From Pomacea canaliculata (taxonomy: Eukaryota; Mollusca; Gastropoda; Architaenioglossa; Ampullariidae), in NCBI RefSeq assembly GCF_003073045.1, contig NC_037602.1, forward strand, positions 7,922,464-7,986,463: a stretch of 64,000 nucleotides of DNA, in the 5' to 3' direction. Below, piece after piece: positions 14,001 through 23,896 of this stretch. Each line of letters begins with the position of its first letter. Position 1 is the first letter of the stretch. The notes beneath the pieces are model-generated. The model was not told where the DNA came from. It was given only the letters and a program-made list of their open reading frames with translations, and did no database searches. The position numbers and the translations under genes are program-made.

Positions 14001-16221
14001 TTCCTGCTGGCAGAGATGAGAGAGAATAAAGCTACCGATGAAATGCTACAGTAAGATAAAGCCAGCTTCAGAAACAGTAAAGACTGAATCAAAACCTTGC
14101 GTTGCGTTTGAAGATCCACCGTGAGAGGCAGGCATGTCCATTCTCCTCCTGCTCATCATATCATCATGTTCATCGTCGTCGTCGTCGACGACATTATCAT
14201 TGGTGATGCACGAGCAAATATGTCAGATTACATAAGAAAGAGAACATGAAAACCTCATGCAAGTGGAAGCTAGCAGACGTTGTAAGAGTTCTCACCCGAA
14301 AGTGCTCGCCAGGTATTCCGTATCTCATTGCCATCGGAAGTAGCCTGTGTCTGAACCTGCGGAGCAATACAGATCGTCTTCTGCCTGTCTTGACTGATAA
14401 CAATAGCTATAAATCCTGACAACTATGGCTATAATAGACTGATACGGTTATAATGTCTTTCTAACGATTTATAATAGCATGAACACTGTGGCAGATTATG
14501 TGATAACCGATCTGTGAATACCAGATAATCATTTCAAAACACACCGATCACTTTGTACTTTAGCCTGATGACTATGATACTCAGTCCGAAAATTAAAATA
14601 TATATGAAAACTTGGTAGATATCGAAAGTGTGATAATTGTAGTAATCGCTCCTTTTCCTTAAATATATATTCATAACGCGGTTTACACTCACGCATTTCG
14701 GGGGTTGATGTACAGCGTGCCTCTGTCGTAGAAGGTTCGATCCCACCAGTGCTTCAGTAACACAATTCTGCAATCGTAGGAAATAATTGTGAATTATCAG
14801 GCTCATTTATAGTTCAAAGCCTTAGATTCACACAGTGAAAAGCTGGCCTCAGCAAACTGATATGAGATGGGCTCATCATTTGAAGAGATTCAGAAGCCAG
14901 GTCTTCAGTATGACTAATTTCATCTTTACCTGAAGGACTTCAATATTTGTTAAATATCGTCAGTGTTATGACTACAACCTTGGGAAGTGGACAAAGACAT
15001 TTTCCCAAATCAAGGCAATCCTGTGTTTTGCTGCTTGCTTTTTCTTCTTTGTATTTCACTAAAAGTTCGACTCACTTCGGGTTAGGCGGTAGCTCTACGT
15101 CCATCACTTTCGACAGTTTTGGCTTGATTACTTCATTGAGAAGTCGGTGCATTTCTGTAACGATCTCACCCTGAAAGCATGCAAAAGAATATCAATCCGT
15201 GGCAAAATGTATTGTTCGCTCTATCCTCCGTATCTCTATCTATCGCACGCCCGTCCCCATTGACATTTTAGCTTGAAGACTTACATCAAACTTCCATAAC
15301 GAATAAAACAAACTAAACTGTGTGAATACGTCAGGATCATAAATCCATATACATTTTGTAAATATGCAGAAATATTAGACTTGCTTCCTCTTGTACATTA
15401 TTATCGGTAAAGGTTTAGAATTTTTTTTAAAATCATGATTTTTGTCTTAACCGATCACTCTCGCTCGTAAAGATCACACACACACACTCTTTAATATCGG
15501 CGTACGATCACAGACAAACGTTACAACAGTAAGCTGCACAACGAGCGACATACCGTGGAGATTGGGGTAACTTCTCTCTTCAGTTTTTGAAAATATGTCG
15601 TCATCTCATAGTCGAAGAAATCAGCTTCCATCATCTATAACCGGAAACAAAAATATTCAGCTGTTTCCAATGTCTAAGGATTTTAATGAATGTGATTAAT
15701 CCTTCCCCCCTTTATGTCCCTTCACCTCACAACACTTAGCAATTAAGTTCGTTCTTTTTTATCTACTGCCACATAGCAAAAATAAGATTCCTTCCTAGTT
15801 GTCTCATGAATCCCTGCACTTCTTTGTATAATACTGGCTGTCAACAAATAACCAAGGCTCTTACATATGAAAGTTACTGAATTTCCCAGCAACAAAAGCA
15901 AAATTGTTTGTGAACAGATTAGTACAACCTAACCTCTTCTACCGCCTCTGATATCTTCAACACCTCCCACTCGGCATGATCCATGATTCTGTCAGGGTCT
16001 GGACTTGGTTCTCCAAGGTACCACTCGAGACAGGCGATGTAAAACTCTTTGCCATCCGGTAGGGATACTACACTAGGGGACGGCCGTAGATTCTTCCAGT
16101 AAACCTATAGCGAAGACATGATATTAGTTGTACTCAAGAGGTTCAGGCTAATTTGTCATGTTTCACTCATCCTGTCATCCTACAGATTTTAAGGGGTGTA
16201 ACTACGGAGAATTGATTATTC

Positions 16222-16288
<67 letters not shown>

Positions 16289-19200
16289 ATGGATGATGGA
16301 TGGTGGTGGTGGTGGTGGTAGTGGGGGTGGTGCTGCTGCTGCTGGTGGATGATTTTGATGGGTGAATGGATGATGATGACGATGACTATTCAGCTACTTC
16401 AAGTCGATGTCTTGATCTACACAAGTCGAGACTGTGACCATGTATCAAAGCGATGACTTACGTGCTTCAAGAAAGACTTCATGGCGCTCATCTGATATCC
16501 CAGGGCTCGCCGAGCTTTGGGTAGTATTTTTGTCACAGGGTATCTGAAACCAACCACAACAAAGGATTTCACAGAGGCCTAATGGACTGAGGATAAGCAG
16601 TCTGTCCCACTTTAAGAAGAAAAAAAAAGGGGGGGGGGGCTACATGAGGAGCCAGATACAAAGAAAAGCAAAGGAAGTAAGGAAGAGGGCTTTTGTAAGC
16701 GGCATATATTCCAGAAAGGAGTAGTAGGCAGAAAAAGAACACAAAAAAGAACAAAAAAAAAAAAATAGAAAAAGCAAGAAGATAAAACAGTCCAGGAAAT
16801 AGCAGAGGGTTCCAACGATATTTTGCATGACAGGTACTATGTACTGCCCGACAATGGACTAAAGAGTTGTGGGATAATCTCTTGTATCTTACCTCTCCAA
16901 CGGATGAACGAGCAAGTTGTCGTAAAAACCATCAGGAGATGAACCGTCATATGCCCTCAGGAGAGACTTTATCTTATAAATCTCCGCCGGCGTCATAAGC
17001 TCATCGAAGATTTTTGGCAACAGGTACTGATGACAACATCTTTCTTTAGTCTCTCATTCTCCCTCTCTCAGGCACACACACACAATCTCCCTCTCCTCCT
17101 CCTCCCTTCGCTTTACTATACACCAGTGTCAGTGCAATAACAAAAAAACATGTAAATTTTATCTTTTGTTTAAATTTGCAAGCCTAATACATTGTAATTG
17201 TTACACATCCATCAACAAAATATCTATCAAATATACATAGTATCACCTTCACTTGAAAAGAACTTTACAGTATACTTAACATAAATTTCAAGTAAAAAAA
17301 TTTTTTTACAAATTGTAGGCAAGATAAGCTTGAGCTGAAGTTGCCCAAGATTTGATACTTTTCTGCCGTCTGTGTGTTGATATTCTGTTTATATCATGTC
17401 AGTTTTTACCGGTAAAACGCCATACAAACTATAGATAACATTTAATATTTACAACATCAGGTTTTTCCAAACACTTGAACTTACATAAGTGTGTGTGTTT
17501 TACATAGAGTACTAATAATACACCCACATATACACTTACTTTTAATTCTCTCATTGGCTCGTTTATTCCCGCATCTTGTTTCACAGACACTTCATAGTTA
17601 TGTTTCTTGAATATGTAAGCAAGCCCCTAGAGTATTTTATACACATTTAGCCTCCTACAAAAATGCTGCACAAGAATATGAATGTACTTACAATAGAATA
17701 GAGACTAGTTGCAATTTTTCTTTTCATGGCATGCTTCAAGGTGTAGGTTACGTTTAATACCTGGCAAAAATTTAAATATGACAAAAAATTATTGCAGTTA
17801 TTTAGCGTGTCTCGTTATCATCATATGTTTTTTTTTTTCATTCGTTACTTCTCTTTGTTATTTCTCTGCATTTTCTTTCGTTTATTAGGTCGTGGAACCT
17901 CATTAACATAATAATAGCAATCCCCCCCCCAAAAAAAAAAAAAATAGAAAAACAAAATGTTACATGGAAACAAGATGATATTTACCTTATATATGTTATT
18001 ATATGCACGAGCAAAGCGGCGCACACACACATCTTTCTCTCACACAAACGCATAGAGAGGGAGAGCGAGATCGCTAAAGTGTGTGTGAGAGAGAGAGAGA
18101 CCAATAAGAATCCTCAACAAATATTTGTCAGATTTCCCCTGATGTCTGATGCCACAACCTTTATAGCAGCTGGACTTGTATGTAGTATGTAGAGCCATGA
18201 GCAGTCATCAACTGCTCACATAGACTTAATCGTTCGTACGAAAAGTGTTTTCGCCTCGAGGCGATTTCGCACTATGAAGTGGAGGAAAAGGGTGATAGGA
18301 TAGCCTCGGCCAACGAGTACACGTGTACGTGTGTATATATATATAGTAATAATCTATAGGGGACCTGGAGAGCTGAGAAGTTAGAGAACTGACATCTGAA
18401 CCCGGAGGCGCATCGGTTTAACGGTTGTCAACACCACTATGGCGCAGCGAACTTTCCCAGTCAATCCAGCTGTCGGGAATGAGTATCTGAGTCCGTAGAT
18501 AACGAGGTAGGCCGGAGAGGAAGAAGAAATGGGCACCGCCCTCACACACACACAAAAAAAACAAAAACAAAAAACTGGACTCCAGAAAAGTGCAATCTTT
18601 CATACCTCACTCCCCAAGAACAGAAAATTTTTTTAGAAACGCACTCTACCTTTCTCACTTTTCGCATGCGTAGATATGGCTAATAAATACATGCACACAT
18701 TATGTACATACCATGCTTTGGAGAAGATTAAAGGTCAGAATTATGGTATGGTTGGTCCACTTAGTCCAGTGGCGCTGCATCTTATGAAGAACGTAATGCA
18801 TATCGTGAAGAAAGAAACCCTCGTAATTGCTCAGCCTTGTGATACCTACAAAACTGTATGTTTACACACACACACGCATGTAATGCAGTAATGGCGAAGA
18901 CATTCCACTAGCTAGTATTAATTTAAAAATCAGGCATAAAGACACCCTGCTGGCTACTGGCTTTCTTTCTACATTCCCGCCAACAATTCTTCAATATTAG
19001 TCATACAGTCGCATGTGTACATATCCGCTAACTACTGGCTTTACTTTAGCGCCAATAATACCGGACATCCCCACTAACTTTTGGCTTTCCTTTTAAAATC
19101 AGAAGTACAAGTATATTCTGGCATCGCTGCTAATGGCTTTTCTTGACGTTCAGTAGTCAAGCCCTATGCCGACATCCCAGCTAACTATTATTTTTCCATA

Positions 19201-21885
19201 AAAATAATTAAAAAGTAACAGGCATAGGTGGAAATCCCCACTAAATATTAGCCTTCCTTAAAAATAAGTCGTACATGTGTGAGTATAAATCCATCAGTTG
19301 ATTAGTTCTTTAGACTTTGTCGTAGTTACTGGCGTAAGATAAAAACGCTGTGTAAGTGCGAAAGCTAGCCAAACTGCCAAACGCAGAGGCTGACACAGAC
19401 AGGAAGCCAGCCAGACAGACAGATAGACAGTAAGGAAAGGGCAGCTGTGCACGTACTATTTCCACTTCTCCATGTTCTCAATGTAAGTCGTCAGGATGTA
19501 GTGCAAGGTAAGGTAACGAACTTGAAGTTTGGGGCTGAGGACAGATTTGTTTGCCGACAGCAGTGCCTTCAGGAACATGAGCATCGTGGCCTGCGGGTAA
19601 ACAGCATTTACACCTGTCATTCCAATGAACTGCTACTGTTCGCATAAAATTGTCGTTCCAACAGGCTGACAATGGACATCATTTACAATGTCATTCCAAT
19701 AGGCTTTCGTCTGTTCATACAATGTACACCTATCATTTTTGACGAGGCTGATAACAGATTGTTCTCACCTGTCATTTTAATATTCTGAGAGTGTAAAGCA
19801 CTTTTACATGTCCCGCTCATGCCTTTAACCCTCTCAACCCTCACCTAACCTGCACGTGGCATTTCAACAAGCTGTGACGAGAAACAGGAGCTGAGGCCTG
19901 TTAATCAAAACAGCCTTGCGTGTGTTTACTAGGCTGCGTGTTCACTTCATTTATTCAAATGAGCTTTCTCCAAAAACACAAATACCTGGCTATAATTTTA
20001 TCTTGCTGCGTGTCGTCGATGGGTTTGCCATACTTTTATCGTTAAATAAGACATCGCAATGAACAACCGTTCACACAACCGTTACAAAGGCTCCGATTTG
20101 GGAATTGATGAGTGAGTGAGACGGGAATGGGGTGGGTGTTTTACACCGAGCCAGCAACTGAGGCAAAACGGCCAGCCCTGTAACCAGTCTACATGTAGAG
20201 AAAGAACAGCGTATCTGAAACGAAATCTGAACCCAGGACAACCAATCCTCACAGTAATAGTGACAGGCGCTAACCGTTGCGCCACCGGACCGCCCTGAGT
20301 GAGTGAGAGCTCGAGTGAGTAAGAGTGTATAAAATGTAATAGAGACATTATTTTGGAGTGTTGCCAACTATTATTGTATCTCCGACTTCTTTTATGTATA
20401 TGCTTAAAATATGTATGTACTGCCAGTTGACACTTACCTTTCTGCATTCAATAACTTCAAAACCCCAGTCATACAAAGTTGGTGGGTCGGGGGAAGACAT
20501 GTTTGGAAATGAGTCCGGAAAATGGATGAGGATGAACCTGTAGAACTCTTTCTCAATTAACGTCAGTTTTTGCTCATCCGTATAATTTCCTTCCTTAAAT
20601 GGGTCCTCTACGTCCCCTTCCTTCAAGAACGCCCATTTCCAAATGTAGCCAGGACAGTTCCTGACTGTAAACATTTTATCAAAAACAAAACATTTAGCGT
20701 TTTGCAAGCATGCTTTGTCTTTCGTAACCACCCAAAACATGTCTGGCTCCAGTCTGGGTCTCAGCGTAGCGATCACGGCTGTCTGGGCATTCCTGACCGA
20801 CTGGGTGTCGTCTGGGCATGGGGTGTAAGGTTAACTCGTGAACATGCATTTGAGCAAAATTAACAGATATCTGTGTATTGTTGGTTGTGAGTATAGTTCT
20901 TCAAACCATGGCCGGACTCACTCGCGCTGTGCTTTCGAATGATTATTCGCCAAAACAAGCTCAGACACTCTTGCCCGCTTCAACACCCATGCATGCGTGG
21001 TTGGTTAGTAATGCCCAGGCATTCACAATTGTCATATCTTGGCTTGCTTACTGAGGCAGCCGGAAATAACGCAGAACACTTTGGCATCGCACCATCTTCT
21101 TTTCAAATTATGTGCCGAAGCAGTTTGTTTACCTTTGTCAATCAATGGGGAAACTAAGCGGTTTCCACAAAACGAACTGTGCTAAAGATGCTATTGTAGG
21201 TGAAGGATCATTGTCTAATTCTTTTTTATGACATAATTCAGAACCTCAGCACCTATCAGTTATGGTTATTACTGATTAGACATGTTTTTCTATCTTCGAT
21301 TTGTCCGGTTTGTTTTTGACTTTTTGTTTTTTCGACGATGACTAGTAAACCAAATCCACTCATTGATTTCAACAACGATTACAAGTGAGAACAAATAAAG
21401 TATCTTACCAATTTCACAATGTTTTCCAGTGAATATGGGGTCATTGCATACGCAATGAGTAAAGTTCTGTGCATAAGCGCTATTTAGGTCTCTTCCCGAT
21501 TGGCAGTAGCCACCATTTCTGCATATGGAGCGGGGCAAGCAGCGGTCGTAGACATCTGTAAGAGGAGGTGATTGTAATGACAGTCTGACGAGACCGAAAC
21601 GGGAAAAGGTGTGTCTGTCAAAACAAGGCTGTATTCAACCCGAAATAACCTAAATCTTATTACAGTGAGAAAGGACGATAATTTCGTAGATGGCCCCAGG
21701 GCGATGATAATGATGATGATGATGTCTTAGCATACTCGACAGCAGCCATACTAACCAGCATTTCTTTCGTCGTTCATTAAGTCCTCTATCGGCGTCTCTT
21801 CTCTCCTGTACCTCTTAAGATTGAGAGTAGAGGTTAATGTTACCATCGCAAGAGCGATTAACAACAATGGTGTCAACCCATCCAT
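8098..21885 (-). CDS. Secreted EGF-like plus DUF885 domain protein
   Basis: Nineteen minus-strand exons join into one frame of 776 codons including the stop: 21885-21756, 21555-21409, 20811-20438, 19590-19457, 18853-18712, 17760-17692, 17626-17540, 17026-16893, 16543-16462, 16104-15934, 15634-15554, 15170-15076, 14767-14693, 14356-14296, 13973-13863, 13157-13093, 12496-12395, 9022-8853 and 8195-8098. All borders are AG/GT and all phases agree; the donor at 8852 is weak. Residues 1-20 are a signal peptide (MDGLTPLLLIALAMVTLTST). Residues 49-90 are an EGF-like module with six cysteines (C49, C55, C61, C78, C80, C90) and an NFT glycosylation site. The rest matches the DUF885 fold in order: EFYIACLEWYL, RGTLYIN, YGIPGEHF (585-593), GWGAYAEAL (632-640), RATAAAVDVGIH (673-684), WSRSTA, LRQIAEMEY and FNLKKFHKKVL. 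Bacterial members, as I remember them, carry HEAxPGHH and EGWALYAE and are thought to be metallopeptidases. Here the first motif reads RYGIPGEH and the Glu before GW is Trp, so metal binding is probably lost. Likely extracellular; function unknown. Confidence 0.85.
8301..8473 (-). mobile_element. tRNA-derived SINE, copy 1
   Basis: On the minus strand this begins with a tRNA-like head with an A-box-like stretch (GGAGCAACGGTTACCGCC), continues through a B-box-like GGGTTCAGATT and ends in a body with GTAAAACACC. The same order and wording recur at 20122-20295. It lies in the last intron of the EGF-DUF885 gene, in the same orientation as the gene. Confidence 0.7.
8504..8716 (+). mobile_element. 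LINE fragment, end of reverse transcriptase ORF
   Basis: From about 8567 the plus strand reads WNLQGKKRVGRPKQTWKRTV followed by TTWAQLRGAAEIGW and a stop. This is the familiar carboxy tail of non-LTR reverse transcriptase ORFs (GKRKRGRPRxTWRR...). The fragment is 5'-truncated. The 61 bases at 8504-8564 recur almost perfectly, inverted, at 15192-15252. Confidence 0.65.
9576..10190 (+). mobile_element. L2-like LINE fragment, 3' end of reverse transcriptase
   Basis: An open stretch reads NVDKTEEMAFG, then FRYLGTVIDGKLSFSDHV and RLYLLRRLRSF, the C-terminal part of an L2/CR1-group reverse transcriptase. Near 10130 the reading shifts frame: the expected ending SFVPAAITILNK is present in the next frame and runs to a stop near 10203. 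The element is 5'-truncated and lies antisense in the 3.4 kb intron of the EGF-DUF885 gene. It is a dead copy. Confidence 0.8.
10394..11640 (-). mobile_element. Ty3/Gypsy-type LTR element fossil, pol fragment
   Basis: Minus-strand coding remnants resemble the protease and reverse transcriptase parts of a Ty3/Gypsy-type pol gene. No long terminal repeats were recognised, so the ends are approximate. It is broken in several places and looks old. It sits between LINE pieces in the same host intron, so it either inserted into them or was inserted beside them. Confidence 0.65.
11690..11825 (-). mobile_element. LINE ORF2 fragment
   Basis: The minus strand reads NNKPWVTKGLKALLNKKK followed by LFITGRSPRQK, the linker between endonuclease and reverse transcriptase in L2-like elements. 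It is short and in opposite orientation to the LINE piece at 9.6-10.2 kb, so this intron holds at least two LINE insertions or a rearranged one. Confidence 0.5.
11850..11985 (+). mobile_element. LINE 3' tail
   Basis: The sequence AGACAAATTTCTGTCCTCC, then GGGCAGACAATAAAGTCTG and TTGATTTGATTTTGATTTTG has the short inverted repeat, AATAAA and TTGATT-type tail seen at the 3' ends of L2-like LINEs. It probably belongs to the plus-strand element at 9.6 kb, separated from it by the intervening fragments. A T-run follows at 12019-12038. Confidence 0.55.
15192..15252 (-). repeat. 61-bp copy of the 8.5 kb LINE segment, inverted
   Basis: The stretch starting CAATCCGTGGCAAAATGTAT and ending CTATCGCACGCCCG is a near-perfect reverse complement of 8504-8564. 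It lies in an intron of the same gene. Flanking bases do not match beyond it, so it is a small dispersed piece rather than a full element. Confidence 0.7.
16222..16318 (+). repeat. (TTG)n microsatellite followed by TGG/TGC repeats
   Basis: About 22 uninterrupted TTG units lie at 16222-16287, followed by degenerate TGG and then TGC triplets to about 16345. It lies in an intron of the EGF-DUF885 gene. An apparent valine/glycine-run peptide here is only the translated microsatellite. Confidence 0.95.
18365..18475 (-). mobile_element. Possible second tRNA-derived SINE family
   Basis: On the minus strand GCGCCATAGTGGTGTTGACA is followed about 20 bases later by CTCCGGGTTCAGATGTC, spacing like A and B boxes of a tRNA-derived SINE. 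Only one copy is visible in the window, so the assignment rests on the box-like motifs alone. Confidence 0.35.
18920..19275. repeat. Degenerate ~60-bp minisatellite
   Basis: Five or six diverged units share a core like CATCCCCGCTAACTATTGGC followed by a T-rich tract and an AAAATCAG-type end. Examples are TGGCTACTGGCTTTCTTT, CCGCTAACTACTGGCTTTAC, CCACTAACTTTTGGCTTTCC and CCACTAAATATTAGCCTTCC. It lies in the intron between exons 5 and 4 of the EGF-DUF885 gene. Confidence 0.65.
19605..19860. repeat. Degenerate ~60-bp tandem repeat, second type
   Basis: Four diverged units share CACCTGTCATTCCAAT or similar followed by a GGCT-containing stretch: ACACCTGTCATTCCAATGAA, ACAATGTCATTCCAATAGGC, ACACCTATCATTTTTGACGA and TCACCTGTCATTTTAATATT. 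It lies just upstream (in gene sense) of exon 4 of the EGF-DUF885 gene. Confidence 0.5.
20122..20295 (-). mobile_element. tRNA-derived SINE, copy 2 with target duplication
   Basis: The minus strand starts GGCGGTCCGGTGGCGCAACG with an A-box-like GTGGCGCAACGGTTAGC, has the B-box-like GGGTTCAGATT about 45 bases on, and ends near GTAAAACACCCACCCC. The copy is flanked by TGAGTGAGTGAGA on both sides (about 20109-20121 and 20296-20308), a likely 13-bp target duplication, though this tract is itself repetitive. It matches the copy at 8301-8473. Confidence 0.75.
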
Positions 21886-22200
21886 CTGAAATGAAAAAAA
21901 TCTACTCCTCACCGATCCAAGCGAAATATTAATCCGTGCCAGTTGTTAACGCTGCTGTTGTCAACGGAACAAAATATTTTTCCTTTATTTGTACTTCTAC
22001 GCTAATATATTCTTAATTTTACCTTGGATGTAAGTTAACATTCTAGTTTTCGCCATCACTATCGTTTAAAAATATTTTTGAATCTTTAAATCCGGTAAGG
22101 TCGCAGACAATAATTATTAATTAACCTGTTTACTCCATTATTACAAGATCAACGATTAATCTAATTTCGTTTAAAACAGAATAAAAAAAATAAAGTTCTC

Positions 22201-22330
22201 ACCTGCAGGAAAGTATTGACTGCTGTTCGATACGTTCTGAGCAAGTAGATAAGTGTCGTTCATGACGATCGAACTTTCTAGAGATCGTTCCAGACTAGCG
22301 CCGTTTAATCTTTTATCCTGTCAAGAGGGC
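22201..22330 (-). promoter_or_regulatory. 5' UTR exon and core promoter of the EGF-DUF885 gene
   Basis: The coding ATG at 21885 directly follows a TTTCAG acceptor, so a non-coding exon must lie upstream. A good candidate ends at a CTGCAG/GTGAGA donor at 22201. A TATA-like GGATAAAAGATTAAA lies at about 22303-22320, roughly 100 bases before that donor. The exon contains an ATG whose frame does not match the signal-peptide frame, so it would be a short upstream ORF. Confidence 0.5.
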
Positions 22331-23896
22331 GTCATATATCTCTCTACACGATTGCTAAAATCTGACTTATGACGAGAAAATGTGTCTAACCCTTCCCTCC
22401 TCACCCTAACTTTTAAAAGATGAAGTTCAAGAGAGATATGTCACTTTGTACTGACTTCGACATCGGCATCCATGGCGGTGTGAATGTTACTGTGTGCGAA
22501 TAAATGCAGCTGTCTGAAACATGAATCTGTTTAGTCGACATAGGTTATGGTATTGTTTAGTACTTTCATAATGAGATTGCCCCGAATTGTCTTCGGGGAT
22601 AAATAAAAAGTTGCCTTAAATATACTTTCAATTGTGGAATGATGTAAAATACATATTATAAAGACTAAAATTCCTCCATCCGTCACCAGCCGTGATAGTC
22701 TAGTGGTTAGGACCTCGCGTTGTGGCCGCGATAACCCCGGTTCGAATCCGGGTCACGGCAACTTATGATTTTTTCATTCTGTACGAAGTTTTTGGCAACG
22801 TTGATGAAAAGAATGTGTTGTTTAGGCGCGGATATAAACTGCTTTTCAAATAAAGTTCTATGTGGGCATACGTGCAGTATTGAGCTCACATAAAATACAG
22901 AATCGAGACTGTTACTGTAACATTCCTATAAGTTTTAGCACGTTAGGAGTCAGTAATATAATAGTAATAATGAGGATTTCAAAAGATTTGCTCATAGTTT
23001 TTTACGTAAATCATACATAGACTCAATAATCAACAACCAGAAAGGGTGACCTAACATATTCCTCACTCTGGGCCTAGACGGGAAAACTATATAAGCAGAA
23101 AATGGCTTTCCTGCTATATGCATCTTCATGTTAGAATTGAAAATGAAATTGACATTTATATTCCGTATATAGCATGTCAAAATTCAAGGGGGATTGTAAA
23201 CCCCCAAAAATTACAATCCAAAGATGGATAAAGAAAAATGTTAGTATTTTTATAATTATTTTTTCGTACTATGCCATGTAGTGTTTCCATCCGCATCTCC
23301 ATGTGCATATATTATATGATGTGTGCATTTATATTTATAATTGGTGTGACTTTAAAATTGTGATTATGTTGTCTGCAGACATTGAAGTTGACACAGCAGC
23401 AGCAAAGCATTGCCATGCACCATATACCTCTATTTTTTCGTCAGTGTACAGTTCTCTCCCAGCAACCTTATTTTTTTCCATGACATAGTTTTAATATTTT
23501 GGATTATGTATACATATCTCTTGTATTTGCTTCACCACTGTATTTTGTTTTTATTCGTGTAAATTGAGGAGTGTGCATGTCTTTAATTTGTGTCACACTA
23601 TGTACTAGGCTGAGAAAGACTTTTTACTACTCGGGTTTTATTGCCTGTAATCTCCACCCTGCCTCAGGGTCAGGGTAGCAATAGGGAAAACTGACCGCTT
23701 GTAAAAGTCAGCACTAGTACTTCTACTTTCCCTCGCACGGGCTAAACCATTTTTTAAAAAAAAAACGCATATAAGAAGTTCCGTGCCCCCGACACGAGAT
23801 GAGTCGGCCCCTGCCGCTGCTGTCTCTCTGGAGAGTTATCGTCAATTCTTTTGGAGAGTTCATTCCCTTGCTAAACTCACGCTACACCACACCAAA
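22331..23896. other. Intergenic, upstream of RBM8A
   Basis: Apart from the tRNA-His gene this region is AT-rich and I see no exon. From about 23765 it becomes less AT-rich and includes the presumed 5' UTR of RBM8A (CCCCTGCCGCTGCTGTCTC region). Confidence 0.4.
22689..22760 (+). tRNA. tRNA-His (GTG)
   Basis: A 72-base cloverleaf is complete. The acceptor stem GCCGTGA pairs with TCACGGC and the discriminator is A. The anticodon stem TCGCG/CGCGA encloses the loop TTGTGGC with anticodon GTG, and the T arm is CCCGG-TTCGAAT-CCGGG. The A box TAGTCTAGTGGTTAGGAC and B box GGTTCGAATCC are intact. There is no genomic CCA, as expected in animals, and no intron. It is a lone gene between the EGF-DUF885 and RBM8A genes. 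A SINE origin is unlikely because all stems pair perfectly. Confidence 0.95.

Noticed and set aside
16158-16352. Valine/glycine-run peptide
   Set aside because: This is the translated (TTG)n and TGG microsatellite.
20082-20447. 121-codon minus-strand frame
   Set aside because: Most of it is the SINE at 20122-20295 and the rest is intron next to the real exon 20811-20438.
22707-22889. Small minus-strand ORF containing DSNRGYR
   Set aside because: That peptide is the reverse strand of the tRNA-His T arm; not a gene.
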